This document shows, piece by piece, positions 9,026 to 18,008 of a stretch of 64,000 nt of DNA. The translations under genes and the position numbers were made by a program. The notes below the pieces were generated by a model. The model saw only the letters and a program-made list of their open reading frames with translations. It ran no database searches and was not told the origin of the DNA. Where the stretch lies: NCBI RefSeq assembly GCF_017377775.1, contig NZ_JAFVLN010000018.1, forward strand, positions 124,001-188,000. The letters are read 5' to 3'. The DNA is from Streptomyces sp. VRA16 Mangrove soil. Lineage in GTDB: Bacteria > Actinomycetota > Actinomycetes > Streptomycetales > Streptomycetaceae. How positions within the stretch are numbered: the stretch's first letter is position 1; the number at the start of each line of letters is the position of its first letter.

Positions 9026-10441
9026 ATGAGCACCACGGAGCGTCCCAGGATCCTCATTGTCGGGGGTGGGTACGTAGGCCTGTACGCAGCGCGTCGCATC
9101 CTCAAGAAGATGCGATACGCGGAAGCGACCGTCACGGTCGTCGACCCGCGCTCGTACATGACGTACCAGCCCTTCCTCCCCGAGACCGCCGCCGGCAGCA
9201 TCTCGCCGCGCAACGTCGTCGTCCCGCTGCGACGCGCTGTGCCGGGAGCCGAGATTCTCACCGGCCGCGTCACGAACATCGACCAGGACCGCAAGGTCGC
9301 CACGGTCTCGCCGCTCGTCGGCGAGGCGTACGAGGTGCCCTTCGACTACCTGGTGATCGCGCTCGGCGCGGTCTCCCGCACCTTCCCGACGCCGGGCCTC
9401 GCCGAGGTCGGCATCGGTATGAAGGGTGTCGAGGAGGCCATCGGCCTGCGCAACCACGTGCTCGAGCAGCTCGACAAGGCCGAGTCGACCACGGACGAGG
9501 AGATCCGCCGCAAGGCGCTCACCTTCGTCTTCGTCGGCGGTGGCTTCGCGGGCGCCGAGACCATCGGTGAGGTCGAGGACCTGGCGCGCGACGCGGCCAA
9601 GTTCTACAAGAACGTGAAGCGCGAGGACATGCGCTTCGTGCTCGTCGACGCCGCCGACAAGGTGCTCCCGGAGGTCGGCCCGGACCTGGGCACCTACGGT
9701 CGCAAGCACCTGGAGTCCCGCGGTATCGAGGTCTACCTGAAGACCACCATGCCCTCCTGCGTCGACGGCCACGTCGTGCTGAGCAACGGCCTTGAGGTCG
9801 ACGCCAACACCATCGTGTGGACCGCCGGTGTGAAGCCGAACCCGGCGCTCGCCCGCTTCGGCCTCCCGCTCGGCCCGCGCGGCCACGTGGACACCGCCGC
9901 CACCCTCCAGGTGCAGGGCACCGACTACATCTGGGCCGCGGGCGACAACGCCCAGGTGCCGGACCTCGTCGGCCGCAAGGCGGGCAACGAGAACGCCTGG
10001 TGCCCGCCGAACGCGCAGCACGCCATGCGCCAGGCCAAGGTCCTCGGCGACAACGTGGTCTCCGGCATGCGGGGCTTCCCGCAGAAGGAGTACAGCCACA
10101 GCAACAAGGGCGCCGTCGCGGGTCTCGGCCTGCACAAGGGCGTCGCGATGATCGTCATGGGCAAGATGAAGATCAAGCTCAAGGGCCGTCTCGCCTGGTA
10201 CATGCACCGTGGCTACCACGGTCTGGCCATGCCGACCTGGAACCGCAAGGTCCGCGTGATCGCCGAGTGGACGATCAACATGTTCCAGAAGCGCGACATC
10301 ACCGCGCTCGGCGCCCTGGAGACTCCGCGCGAGGAGTTCTACGAGGCCGCCAAGCCGGCGCCGAAGCCCGCCGCCGCCGAGGCCCCCAAGGCCGAGGAGA
10401 AGAAGGCCGAGGAGAAGAAGGCCGAGGCGAAGGCCTCCTGA
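9026..10441 (+). CDS. ndh: Type II NADH dehydrogenase (NDH-2)
   Basis: A 471-residue peripheral membrane flavoprotein that oxidises NADH and reduces menaquinone without pumping protons. It has the FAD-binding Rossmann motif GGGYVGLYAARR at residue 11, the YQPFLPE motif of NDH-2, a second dinucleotide site FVGGGFAGAET near residue 172, and a long C-terminal amphipathic region. It ends in a low-complexity Ala/Lys/Glu/Pro tail (repeats of KAEEKKAEEK). ATG 9026 gives the family N-terminus; ATACT at 9014-9018 and absence of a ribosome site suggest a nearly leaderless start. A Rex-like operator lies upstream, consistent with redox control. A strong terminator follows. Confidence 0.93.
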   Translation: MSTTERPRILIVGGGYVGLYAARRILKKMRYAEATVTVVDPRSYMTYQPFLPETAAGSISPRNVVVPLRRAVPGAEILTGRVTNIDQDRKVATVSPLVGEAYEVPFDYLVIALGAVSRTFPTPGLAEVGIGMKGVEEAIGLRNHVLEQLDKAESTTDEEIRRKALTFVFVGGGFAGAETIGEVEDLARDAAKFYKNVKREDMRFVLVDAADKVLPEVGPDLGTYGRKHLESRGIEVYLKTTMPSCVDGHVVLSNGLEVDANTIVWTAGVKPNPALARFGLPLGPRGHVDTAATLQVQGTDYIWAAGDNAQVPDLVGRKAGNENAWCPPNAQHAMRQAKVLGDNVVSGMRGFPQKEYSHSNKGAVAGLGLHKGVAMIVMGKMKIKLKGRLAWYMHRGYHGLAMPTWNRKVRVIAEWTINMFQKRDITALGALETPREEFYEAAKPAPKPAAAEAPKAEEKKAEEKKAEAKAS

Positions 10442-10462
10442 GGCCGCAGCAGTAGCGTCACG

Positions 10463-10508
10463 CCCGAAGGGGCCGCCTGCCATCCGTGGTGCAGGCGGTC
10501 CCTTCGGC
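10463..10508 (+). terminator. Terminator after ndh
   Basis: CCCGAAGGGGCCGCCTGC pairs with GCAGGCGGTCCCTTCGG over a 10-base loop and is followed by GCGTTTG. Confidence 0.75.
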
Positions 10509-10653
10509 GTTTGCGCACCCCGATACATGGTGGCTACAAGTATTTTGCCGTTCCGTAACGCGGCAACGGGACTGCGCGGACGGCCTCTTGGTGTTTACGT
10601 GGTGTTGGACCGTTCCGGGATTTTGTTGTGGATCCGTCACGGAGGTGTGCGCC

Positions 10654-11964
10654 ATGCAGGACGCCGCACAGCGGCTGAAGAACCTCGCCGAGCAGCTGCT
10701 CGGCACCGAACTCCCCGTGCGCCTGCGCGCCTGGGACGGCTCGGAAGCCGGGCCTCCGGACGCCCCCGTTCTCGTAGTGCGCCACCGGCGCGCCCTGCGC
10801 CGCCTGCTGTGGAAGCCGGGCGAGCTGGGCCTGGCCCGCGCCTGGGTGGCCGGCGACCTGGACGTGGAGGGCGACCTCTACGCGGCGCTCGACGCCATGG
10901 CCGGGCTCATCTGGGAGCGGGGCCGGCAAGAAGGGGACGCCCCGCGCCGAAGCCTCGCCGAGGCCCTCAAGGACCCCGAAGTGCGCGCCGGGGCCAAGGA
11001 GTTGCTGAAGCTCGCCGGCCCCTGTCCGCCGCCCGCCCCGCCCGCCGAGGAGATGCGCAGGCGCGGCCGTCTCCACCTGCACACCAAGGGCAGCGACAAG
11101 CAGGCCATCAGCCACCACTACGACGTCGGCAACGACTTCTACGAGCTGGTCCTCGGCCCCTCGATGGTCTACTCGTGCGCCTACTGGGAGTCGCCCGAGG
11201 CCGGCCTCGAAGCCGCCCAGCGCGACAAGCTGGAGCTGATCTCCCGCAAGCTGGGCCTGAAGCCCGGCATGCGGCTGCTCGACGTCGGCTGCGGCTGGGG
11301 CTCCATGGCCATCCACGCGGCCCGCGAGCACGGCGTCAGCGTCGTCGGCGTCACCCTCTCGCAGGAACAGGCCGCGTACGCCCGTAAGCGCGTCGCCGAC
11401 GAGGGCCTCACCGACCGTGTCGAGATCCGCGTCCAGGACTACCGGGACGTGCGCGACGGTCCGTACGACGCGATCTCCTCCATCGGCATGGCCGAGCATG
11501 TGGGGCGCGAGCGGTACCTGGAGTACGCACGGGACCTGTACGCCCTCCTCAAGCCCGGCGGGCGGCTGCTCAACCACCAGATCGCGCGACGGCCGCAGGA
11601 GGACGAGGCGGCGTACGAGGTGGACGAGTTCATCGACGCGTATGTGTTCCCCGACGGCGAGCTGGCACCGGTCGGCACCACCGCCGGGCTGCTCGAACGC
11701 GCCGGGTTCGAGGTCCGCGACGTCGAGGCGATCCGCGAGCACTACGCGCTGACCCTGCGCCAGTGGGTCAGGAACCTGGAGGCGCGCTGGACCGAGGCCC
11801 AGAAGCTGGTCAGCCCGGGGCGGGCCCGCGTCTGGCGCCTCTACATGGCCGCCTCCGCGCTGAGCTTCGAGCGCAACCGCATCGGGGTCAACCAGATCCT
11901 GGCCGTGAAGACGCCGACCAGTGGCGCCTCCTCGATGCCGCTGCGGGCCCGCACCTGGAACTAG
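10654..11964 (+). CDS. cfa: Cyclopropane-fatty-acyl-phospholipid synthase family methyltransferase
   Basis: A 436-residue SAM-dependent enzyme expected to methylate or cyclopropanate unsaturated acyl chains of membrane phospholipids. An N-terminal lipid-binding region (1 to about 150) precedes the catalytic domain. That domain has SHHYDVGNDFYELVLG, VYSCAYW, the SAM motif LLDVGCGWGS near residue 211, SIGMAEHVG and the C-terminal EHYALTLRQWVRNLE region, all typical of the CFA/MMA-synthase family. ATG 10654 follows a perfect-looking GGAGGTG site at 10641. Whether the product is a cyclopropane, a methyl branch or a methylene group cannot be told from sequence. Confidence 0.9.
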   Translation: MQDAAQRLKNLAEQLLGTELPVRLRAWDGSEAGPPDAPVLVVRHRRALRRLLWKPGELGLARAWVAGDLDVEGDLYAALDAMAGLIWERGRQEGDAPRRSLAEALKDPEVRAGAKELLKLAGPCPPPAPPAEEMRRRGRLHLHTKGSDKQAISHHYDVGNDFYELVLGPSMVYSCAYWESPEAGLEAAQRDKLELISRKLGLKPGMRLLDVGCGWGSMAIHAAREHGVSVVGVTLSQEQAAYARKRVADEGLTDRVEIRVQDYRDVRDGPYDAISSIGMAEHVGRERYLEYARDLYALLKPGGRLLNHQIARRPQEDEAAYEVDEFIDAYVFPDGELAPVGTTAGLLERAGFEVRDVEAIREHYALTLRQWVRNLEARWTEAQKLVSPGRARVWRLYMAASALSFERNRIGVNQILAVKTPTSGASSMPLRARTWN

Positions 11965-11970
11965 TCCCCT

Positions 11971-12023
11971 TACGTGCGCGAGGGCGCCCGGCGATCACAT
12001 CGCCGGGCGCCCTCGTTCGCGTA
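11971..12023. terminator. Bidirectional terminator between cfa-like gene and ABC permease
   Basis: GTGCGCGAGGGCGCCCGGCG pairs with CGCCGGGCGCCCTCGTTCGC around ATCACAT between two convergent genes. Confidence 0.75.
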
Positions 12024-12035
12024 ACTGCCCTTGTG

Positions 12036-14576
12036 CTACTCGGACTTGATCGCCGCGAGCATGTTCAGGCGGGCCGCGCGGCGGGCCGGCCACAGGGCCG
12101 CCAGGATGCCGACCACCGCGGCGAGCGCGAGGAAGAGCGCCATCCGGCCCCAGGGCAGGATCAGCGAGTACGTCGACATCGAGGTGCCGATGAGCTGCCC
12201 CGCGGCCCAGCCGAAGAAGACGCCGAGGCCGATGCCGAGCACGCCGCCGAAGAGCGAGATGACCAGCGACTCCAGGCGGACCATGCGCTTGATGCCCTTG
12301 CGGTCGATGCCGATCGCGCGGAGCATCCCGATCTCCTGCTGGCGCTCGAAGACCGACATGGCCAGGGTGTTGATGACGCCGAGGACGGCGACGACGACCG
12401 CCATGGCGAGCAGGCCGTAGAGCATGTTCAGCATCAGCGTGAACAGCTGCGCGATCTTGTTGGAGATGTCCTGCTTGTCCTGGACCTGGATCGCCGGGTT
12501 CTCACCGAGCGCCTTGGTGATCGTGTCCTGGTTGGCCTCGGTGGCGCCGCCGGACGTCTTCACCATGACCTGCATGTCGGTGACGGTCCCGTCGATGTGC
12601 GGGTTCAGGGTCGCCGAGTCGAGCAGGACGCCCTGCATCATCTCGTTGTGCTCGTAGACGCCCGCGACGGTCAGCCGCTGCTTCTTGCCGTCCTCGTAGG
12701 TGGTGGTGAAGGACGAGCCGGCCTTCCAGCCGTGGTCCTTCGCCGTCTTGTCGTCGACGACGACGTTCGTGCCGCCGAGCGTGAACGTCCCGCCCTTCAT
12801 CGACAGCGCGACGAGCTCGTCGGCCGTCCTGCCGTTGATGCCGGTCAGGTACTCGGTGCTGCCGTCGATGCGCGATGCCGAGTTGGTCAGGCCGGTGGTG
12901 GCGGTGACACCGTCCGTGGAGTTCAGCGTCTTCAGGACGTCGGGGGAGAGCGGGTTGCCGTTCGCCATCGAGACGACGTAGTCCGCCTTGATGGAGTCCG
13001 CTGCCATCTTGTCGATGGCGCCCTGGACGCTGCCCGCGATGACGGTGAGGCCGGTGATCAGGGTGAGGCCGATCATCAGCGCCGATGCGGTGGCGGCCGT
13101 GCGGCGCGGGTTGCGCACCGAGTTGAGGCGGGCCAGCTTGCCGGAGATGCCGAAGGCGCGCAGGACCGGGGCGGCGGCCGCGATCAGCGGGCGGGACAGC
13201 AGCGGCGTGAGGACGAAGACGCCGATGACGAGCAGACCCGCGCCCGCGCCCATCGGGAGCTGACCGCTGTCGCCGCTCATGGTCGTCGCGGCGAGCACGG
13301 TCGCGGCGCCGGCCGCGGAGACGAGCGCGCCGAGCGTGTTGCGCAGCACGAGCGACTTGGTGGTCGCGGCGGCGTGCACCGAGTTCATCGCGGCGACCGG
13401 CGGGATCCGCGCGGCCCGGCGGCCCGGCAGCCAGGCGGCCAGCATCGTGATGAGGACGCCGACGACCAGCGCGGAGACGACCGTGCCGGCCGAGATCACC
13501 AGCGGCCCGTCCGGGATGATCGCGCCCGTCGAGTTCATCAGGGAGCGCATGCCCGCGCCGATGCCGATGCCGACCGCGAGGCCGGTGACGGCGGCGACGG
13601 CGCCCACGAAGAACGCCTCCAGGAGCACCGAGCGGGTCACCTGGCGGCGCGAGGCACCGACGGCGCGCAGCAGCGCCAGCTCCTTGGTGCGCTGGGCGAC
13701 CAGCATCGTGAACGTGTTGGCGATGATGAAGATGCCGACGAACAGCGCGATACCGGCGAAGACCAGCAGCATCGTCTTCATGGAGCTCATCGACGACGAG
13801 ATCGTCTCGGCCTGGTCGGCGGCGAGCCGCTGACCCGTCTCGGTGTCCACGGCGGTGGTGCCGAGCGCCTTGTCGAGCTGGGTCTTCAGCTGGTCCTGGC
13901 TGGTGCCGGCCGCGGCCCGCACGTCGATCTCGTCGTACGCGCCCTGCTTGTGGAAGAGCTGCTGGGCGGTCGCCGTGTCGAACAGGGCGAGCGAGCCGCC
14001 GGCCGAGACCTCGCCGTCGTCCGTGGTGAAGATGCCGGTGAGCGTCGGGGTCAGGACGGGGCCGTCGACCGACATCCGGACCTGATCGCCGACCTTGTAC
14101 CCGGCCTTCTCGGCGGTCTGGGCGTCGAGGGCCACCTGGTGCGCGCCGTGCGGGGCGGTGCCGTCGGTGAGCGGGTAACGCGAGTCCGCCTTTTCGGAGG
14201 TGCCCGCGTAGTTGCCGCCCTTGGTGGAGAAGCCGTTGCCGACGAGCTTGCCGTCCTGGTCGGCGACGGCCGCGTACCCGCCGACGACACCGGTCGCAGA
14301 GGCGGCGCCCGGTACGCTCCGCGCCTTCTTCAGGGTGGCGTCGGTGAGCTTGACCTCCTTGCTGACCTTGTCGCCCTCGGCCTTGGTGGAGCCGGGGGTG
14401 AGGGCGACGTCGACGTGGTCGTAGCCCTTGGCGGAGGACTTCTCCAGGGCGGAGGAGATGGTGTTGGTGAAGACGAGGGTGCCGGAGACGAAGGCGACGC
14501 CGAGCATGACGGCGAGCACCGTCATCAGGAGGCGGGCCTTGTGCGCGAAGACGTTGCGCAGGGCTGTTTTGAACAT
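12036..14576 (-). CDS. MacB/FtsX-type ABC transporter permease
   Basis: An 846-residue membrane protein with two FtsX cores. The N-terminal half has a transmembrane helix (LLMTVLAVMLGVAFVSGTLV), a large MacB-like extracytoplasmic domain (about 40-250) and three helices (about 265-400). The second half repeats this arrangement, with an extracytoplasmic domain at about 505-700 and a final three-helix FtsX core ending FLALAAVVGILAALWPARRAARL. Each core shows the family motif GASRRQVTRSVLLEAF or IGIDRKGIKRMVRLE. Such permeases use ATP to move lipids, lipoproteins or peptides, or to signal across the membrane, rather than pumping solutes through a channel. The ATPase gene is 56 bases upstream in the same transcript. 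Confidence 0.9.
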   Translation of the reverse strand: MFKTALRNVFAHKARLLMTVLAVMLGVAFVSGTLVFTNTISSALEKSSAKGYDHVDVALTPGSTKAEGDKVSKEVKLTDATLKKARSVPGAASATGVVGGYAAVADQDGKLVGNGFSTKGGNYAGTSEKADSRYPLTDGTAPHGAHQVALDAQTAEKAGYKVGDQVRMSVDGPVLTPTLTGIFTTDDGEVSAGGSLALFDTATAQQLFHKQGAYDEIDVRAAAGTSQDQLKTQLDKALGTTAVDTETGQRLAADQAETISSSMSSMKTMLLVFAGIALFVGIFIIANTFTMLVAQRTKELALLRAVGASRRQVTRSVLLEAFFVGAVAAVTGLAVGIGIGAGMRSLMNSTGAIIPDGPLVISAGTVVSALVVGVLITMLAAWLPGRRAARIPPVAAMNSVHAAATTKSLVLRNTLGALVSAAGAATVLAATTMSGDSGQLPMGAGAGLLVIGVFVLTPLLSRPLIAAAAPVLRAFGISGKLARLNSVRNPRRTAATASALMIGLTLITGLTVIAGSVQGAIDKMAADSIKADYVVSMANGNPLSPDVLKTLNSTDGVTATTGLTNSASRIDGSTEYLTGINGRTADELVALSMKGGTFTLGGTNVVVDDKTAKDHGWKAGSSFTTTYEDGKKQRLTVAGVYEHNEMMQGVLLDSATLNPHIDGTVTDMQVMVKTSGGATEANQDTITKALGENPAIQVQDKQDISNKIAQLFTLMLNMLYGLLAMAVVVAVLGVINTLAMSVFERQQEIGMLRAIGIDRKGIKRMVRLESLVISLFGGVLGIGLGVFFGWAAGQLIGTSMSTYSLILPWGRMALFLALAAVVGILAALWPARRAARLNMLAAIKSE

Positions 14577-14632
14577 GGGCTTCTACTCAGTCCAGGGAAG
14601 AGGTCGACGGGTCGGAGCGCACAGCGGAGAGG

Positions 14633-15403
<771 letters not shown>

Positions 15404-15529
15404 GGGAGAGTGCTCCTGTCGGACGGGTACTGCCTGCTGGGGACCGTTCCATCGTCCGGTGCGATCGCGTCCGTGAAGTCAGCCGCAGTTCTCGTTCGAG
15501 GGGGCGACTTCGGGGGGACCGGGGAAGGC

Positions 15530-15553
15530 GGTGTCATACCTGGGGATGACACC
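15530..15553. promoter_or_regulatory. 24-base palindrome upstream of the ABC transporter operon
   Basis: GGTGTCAT and ATGACACC are perfect 8-base arms around an 8-base spacer, about 127 bases upstream of the ATPase start. It looks like a dimeric operator; the regulator is unknown. The rest of 15404-15794 shows no open reading frame that I trust. Confidence 0.5.
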
Positions 15554-15716
15554 GGACCCTGAGGGGAACCGGCCGTACCGGATGCGGGGCGGGCGTGGGG
15601 CGGAGGTGAAATTCCGTCAATCCGCGAACAAGGGCGCGCATCACCGGAAGGGCCCCCGGCAAGTGCGGATGGCCTCTGTCATGGTCTGATGCACCCTCAG
15701 GCGTCAATAAAATAAG

Positions 15717-15734
15717 ACAACATCGGGCTGTTGT
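15717..15734. promoter_or_regulatory. Palindrome in the bldA promoter region
   Basis: ACAACA-TCGGGC-TGTTGT is a perfect inverted repeat ending 27 bases before the putative bldA -10 element. It is the natural place to look for a regulator of bldA transcription. Confidence 0.4.
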
Positions 15735-15738
15735 TCCG

Positions 15739-15766
15739 CTGATCGGGGGATGCCGCCGGATAGTCT
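15739..15766 (+). promoter_or_regulatory. Candidate bldA promoter
   Basis: TAGTCT at 15761-15766 fits a Streptomyces -10 box and CTGATC at 15739-15744 is a weak -35 at a 16-base spacing. Transcription would begin about 20 bases before the mature tRNA end. Confidence 0.4.
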
Positions 15767-15794
15767 CGGAAGGTCACGCGGAGCCGCTCAGCCT

Positions 15795-15877
15795 GCCCGG
15801 ATGGTGGAATGCAGACACGGCGAGCTTAAACCTCGCTGCCCTTCGCGGGCGTACCGGTTCAAGTCCGGTTCCGGGCA
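15795..15877 (+). tRNA. bldA: tRNA-Leu(UAA), the bldA tRNA
   Basis: This is the tRNA that reads the rare UUA codon. Acceptor stem GCCCGGA (15795-15801) pairs with TCCGGGC (15870-15876) and the discriminator is A. The anticodon stem GCGAG/CTCGC encloses loop CTTAAAC, with anticodon TAA at 15827-15829. A class II variable arm (TGCCCTTCGCGGGCGT) and the T-arm CCGGTTCAAGTCCGG follow. CCA is not encoded: the genome reads ACCT after the stem. In Streptomyces this tRNA is bldA, required for aerial growth and for antibiotic regulators that contain TTA codons. In this window I found an in-frame TTA only in the serine recombinase gene (codon at 28294-28296). Confidence 0.97.
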
Positions 15878-16010
15878 CCTCCGGCTTCCCTTCCCGCTCC
15901 TTTCCCGTACCCCTCAGTTTTGAGGGTTTGCCATCGGTATGTGTGCCCGGCTGCTGCCCGCGGTGGGACGCTGCTGACTTCGGAGAGCACGGGTACGGGG
16001 GAGCGGTCCG

Positions 16011-16526
16011 ATGGGGCGGTGTTCTGCCAAGGAGTCGCTGCGCTGTGCGGCGGTGGCGGCGATCGCGCTGCTGGCCTTCGGCGCGGCCGGATGTTCGGGC
16101 GGGGTCCAGGGTGGTTCCGGTGACTCGGGCGGGGTCGGCGACTCGGGCGGGGTGGCGCCGGGGGCCGGCGGCGCCGCGGGCGGCGGCACCGGCTCCGTGG
16201 CGTCGCAGCCGCCCGGGGCCACCGGGGCCACGGGGGTCTCGGACGCCGGCGCCGGTGGGTCCGGTGGGTCCGGTGGGTCCGGTGGGGGACAGGTGGCCAC
16301 GACGCTCACCGGGGACCCGGGCGTCCCGTCCGTCGCCCCGCCGCCGACCGACACCGGCCCGCAGTGGACCACGCCGGGCCCCGGCGTCAGCGGCAGCGAG
16401 CCGGCCACGTCGCCTCCCGCCTGCGCGGGCTCGGCGGACCCCGACCCGGTCACCGGGCAGTGCCCGGCACCGGTGAGCACGAGCCCGGACACCGGCGTCT
16501 CCCCGGACCCCGGCGCCACGCCGTGA
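16011..16526 (+). CDS. Putative lipoprotein, Gly/Ser/Pro-rich
   Basis: A 171-residue protein of unknown function. Residues 1-28 form a lipoprotein signal peptide ending AFGAAGC, with Cys28 as the likely lipidated residue. The mature part is almost entirely low complexity, rich in Gly, Pro, Ser and Thr, with GGSG repeats, and shows no catalytic domain. A short Cys-containing tail (PACAGSADPDPVTGQCPAP) may form a disulfide. GGGGAG precedes ATG 16011. Its stop overlaps the GTG of the next gene by four bases, so the two are probably made together at the membrane. Confidence 0.6.
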   Translation: MGRCSAKESLRCAAVAAIALLAFGAAGCSGGVQGGSGDSGGVGDSGGVAPGAGGAAGGGTGSVASQPPGATGATGVSDAGAGGSGGSGGSGGGQVATTLTGDPGVPSVAPPPTDTGPQWTTPGPGVSGSEPATSPPACAGSADPDPVTGQCPAPVSTSPDTGVSPDPGATP

Positions 16527-17875
16527 CCGGCCTCGTACCACCATCGCCCGCATACCCGCCGGAGCCACCTGGCCCGTCGGGCCCGCCTGAGCCGCCTGGC
16601 CCGTCGGCCCGGCCTGAGCCGTCTGGCCCGTCGGGCCCGCCTGAGCCGCCTGGCCCGTCGGCCCCGCCTGGCCCGCCTGATCCGCCGGAGCCGCCTGGCC
16701 CGCCTGATCCGCCTGAGCCGCCAGGTCCGTCGGGCCCGCCTGAGCCGCCAGGTCCGTCGGGCCCGCCTGAGCCGCCCGGCCCGTCGGGCCCGCCTGAGCC
16801 GCCAGGTCCGTCGGGCCCGCCTGAGCCGCCCGGCCCGTCGATCCCGCCCGGCCCATCGGCCCCGACGCCGCGCCGCCCTGATCCCGTGCCGGATCCCGAT
16901 CCTGCGCCGGGCCCCGCCCCCGCGCCGGGCCCCGATCCGGAGCCGGGCCCCGCCCCCGCGCCGGGCCCCGATCCGGAGCCGGGCCCTGCCCCCGTGCCGG
17001 ACCCCGCCCCCGCGCCGACGCCCGCCCCCGCACCCGCCCCCGGGCGCCCCGCGCCGGGTGGCGGTGTTCGGCTCGAACTGCTCAACTCCGTTGTCGGAGC
17101 GGGGTCGTTCATCGCCGGGCTGATGCTGTACGCGGGGTACATCTACACCAACGCCTACTTCGGGCACTTCCGTCTGGACACCTTCGCCGTCGGGTTCTCC
17201 ACCTTCGAGCTGGTCATGCGGAGTCTGCGGCTCGCCACCCTCCCGCTCCTCGAAGCGCTCACCCTGCTGCTGCTCGCGCCCGCGCTGCCCCGGCTCCTGG
17301 CGCTGCTGCGGGTGGAGCGGCGGCACGTCGACCGGGTGCGCGCGGCGGGGCGGGCGGTGGCCCGCGCGCATCTGCTGCCGGTGGCCGCCGGGGCGCTGCT
17401 GCTGCTCCTGTGGCGCTGGATCCAGCCCTACGGCTGGGTGGCGCCGCTGCTCGTCGCGGGCGGGCTGCTGCTCGGGCAGACGGCCGCGGCGGGCCCGCGC
17501 GGGGCGTGGGAGCGGTCCGTCTCGCTGCTGCTCGCGGGCCTGTTCCTGATCTGGGTGGTCGCGCTGGTCGCGGGGCAGCTCGGCCGCGCGGACGCCCGCG
17601 CCGACGCGGCGCTGATCGTGCGCCGCCCCGCGGTCGTCGTGCTGAGCACGCACCGGCTGTCGATCGCGCCGCCGGGACCGGGCGGCGAGGACCTGGGCCG
17701 CGGCGCCTACTACCGCTACCGCTACCAGGGCCTGCGCCTGCTGATCGAGCGGGACCACCGCTACTACCTGCTGCCGGTGGGCTGGCGGCGCAGGACCGAT
17801 CCCGTGTACGTCGTCCAGGACGACAGCAGCGTCCGGATCGAGATCAGGCCCGGTGTGCTGCCCCGGACCCATTGA
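16523..17875 (+). CDS. Membrane protein with proline-rich nonapeptide repeats
   Basis: A 450-residue protein of unknown function. The N-terminal 170 residues are low complexity: about ten copies of a nine-residue unit like PPEPPGPSG (DNA unit of 27 bases, 16560-16850), then a Pro-Ala-Gly-Asp stretch. A hydrophobic domain follows from about residue 180, with four or five predicted membrane helices (SFIAGLMLYAGYIYTNAYF, LLEALTLLLLAPALPRLLAL, LLPVAAGALLLLLW, VAPLLVAGGLLLG, LLLAGLFLIWVVALVAG), and a short C-terminal soluble domain (about 365-450). The start GTG 16523 overlaps the lipoprotein gene; the actual start could be further in, because the repeats keep several frames open. The C-terminal part is the best evidence that this frame is real. 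Confidence 0.65.
   Translation: MTGLVPPSPAYPPEPPGPSGPPEPPGPSARPEPSGPSGPPEPPGPSAPPGPPDPPEPPGPPDPPEPPGPSGPPEPPGPSGPPEPPGPSGPPEPPGPSGPPEPPGPSIPPGPSAPTPRRPDPVPDPDPAPGPAPAPGPDPEPGPAPAPGPDPEPGPAPVPDPAPAPTPAPAPAPGRPAPGGGVRLELLNSVVGAGSFIAGLMLYAGYIYTNAYFGHFRLDTFAVGFSTFELVMRSLRLATLPLLEALTLLLLAPALPRLLALLRVERRHVDRVRAAGRAVARAHLLPVAAGALLLLLWRWIQPYGWVAPLLVAGGLLLGQTAAAGPRGAWERSVSLLLAGLFLIWVVALVAGQLGRADARADAALIVRRPAVVVLSTHRLSIAPPGPGGEDLGRGAYYRYRYQGLRLLIERDHRYYLLPVGWRRRTDPVYVVQDDSSVRIEIRPGVLPRTH
16560..16850 (+). repeat. 27-base tandem repeat encoding PPEPPGPSG units
   Basis: Units such as CCTGAGCCGCCTGGCCCGTC plus GGGCCCG recur in register with codons, with small variants. The array likely varies in copy number between strains. 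Confidence 0.8.
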
Positions 17876-17919
17876 CACCACTGCCGTACAGGCGGAGGAT
17901 CCGCACGAGCCCCTTCGAT

Positions 17920-17942
17920 GAACGAAAGTTCGCCAGGCGAAC
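17920..17942. promoter_or_regulatory. Overlapping inverted repeats upstream of pobA
   Basis: GAAC-GAAA-GTTC (17920-17931) overlaps GTTCGC-CAG-GCGAAC (17928-17942). Both are perfect and lie 67-90 bases before the pobA start. This looks like the operator of an aromatic-responsive regulator that is not in this window next to the gene. Confidence 0.5.
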
Positions 17943-18008
17943 ACTGCGCGTGTGGCGAGCGGGGCGAGCACGCGAACAGAGTCCACGCGACGCAGCGAGA
18001 GGATCCGT

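Noticed and set aside
6950..10528. Long minus-strand open frame across ppx, the toxin region and ndh
   Set aside because: It is antisense to two well-recognised genes and has no recognisable domain, except the antitoxin fragment described separately.
15774..17033. Open frames antisense to the proline-repeat gene, encoding Gly/Pro or Ala/Gly/Gln repeats
   Set aside because: The 27-base repeat keeps all frames open. The plus-strand frame is favoured because it continues into a plausible membrane domain.
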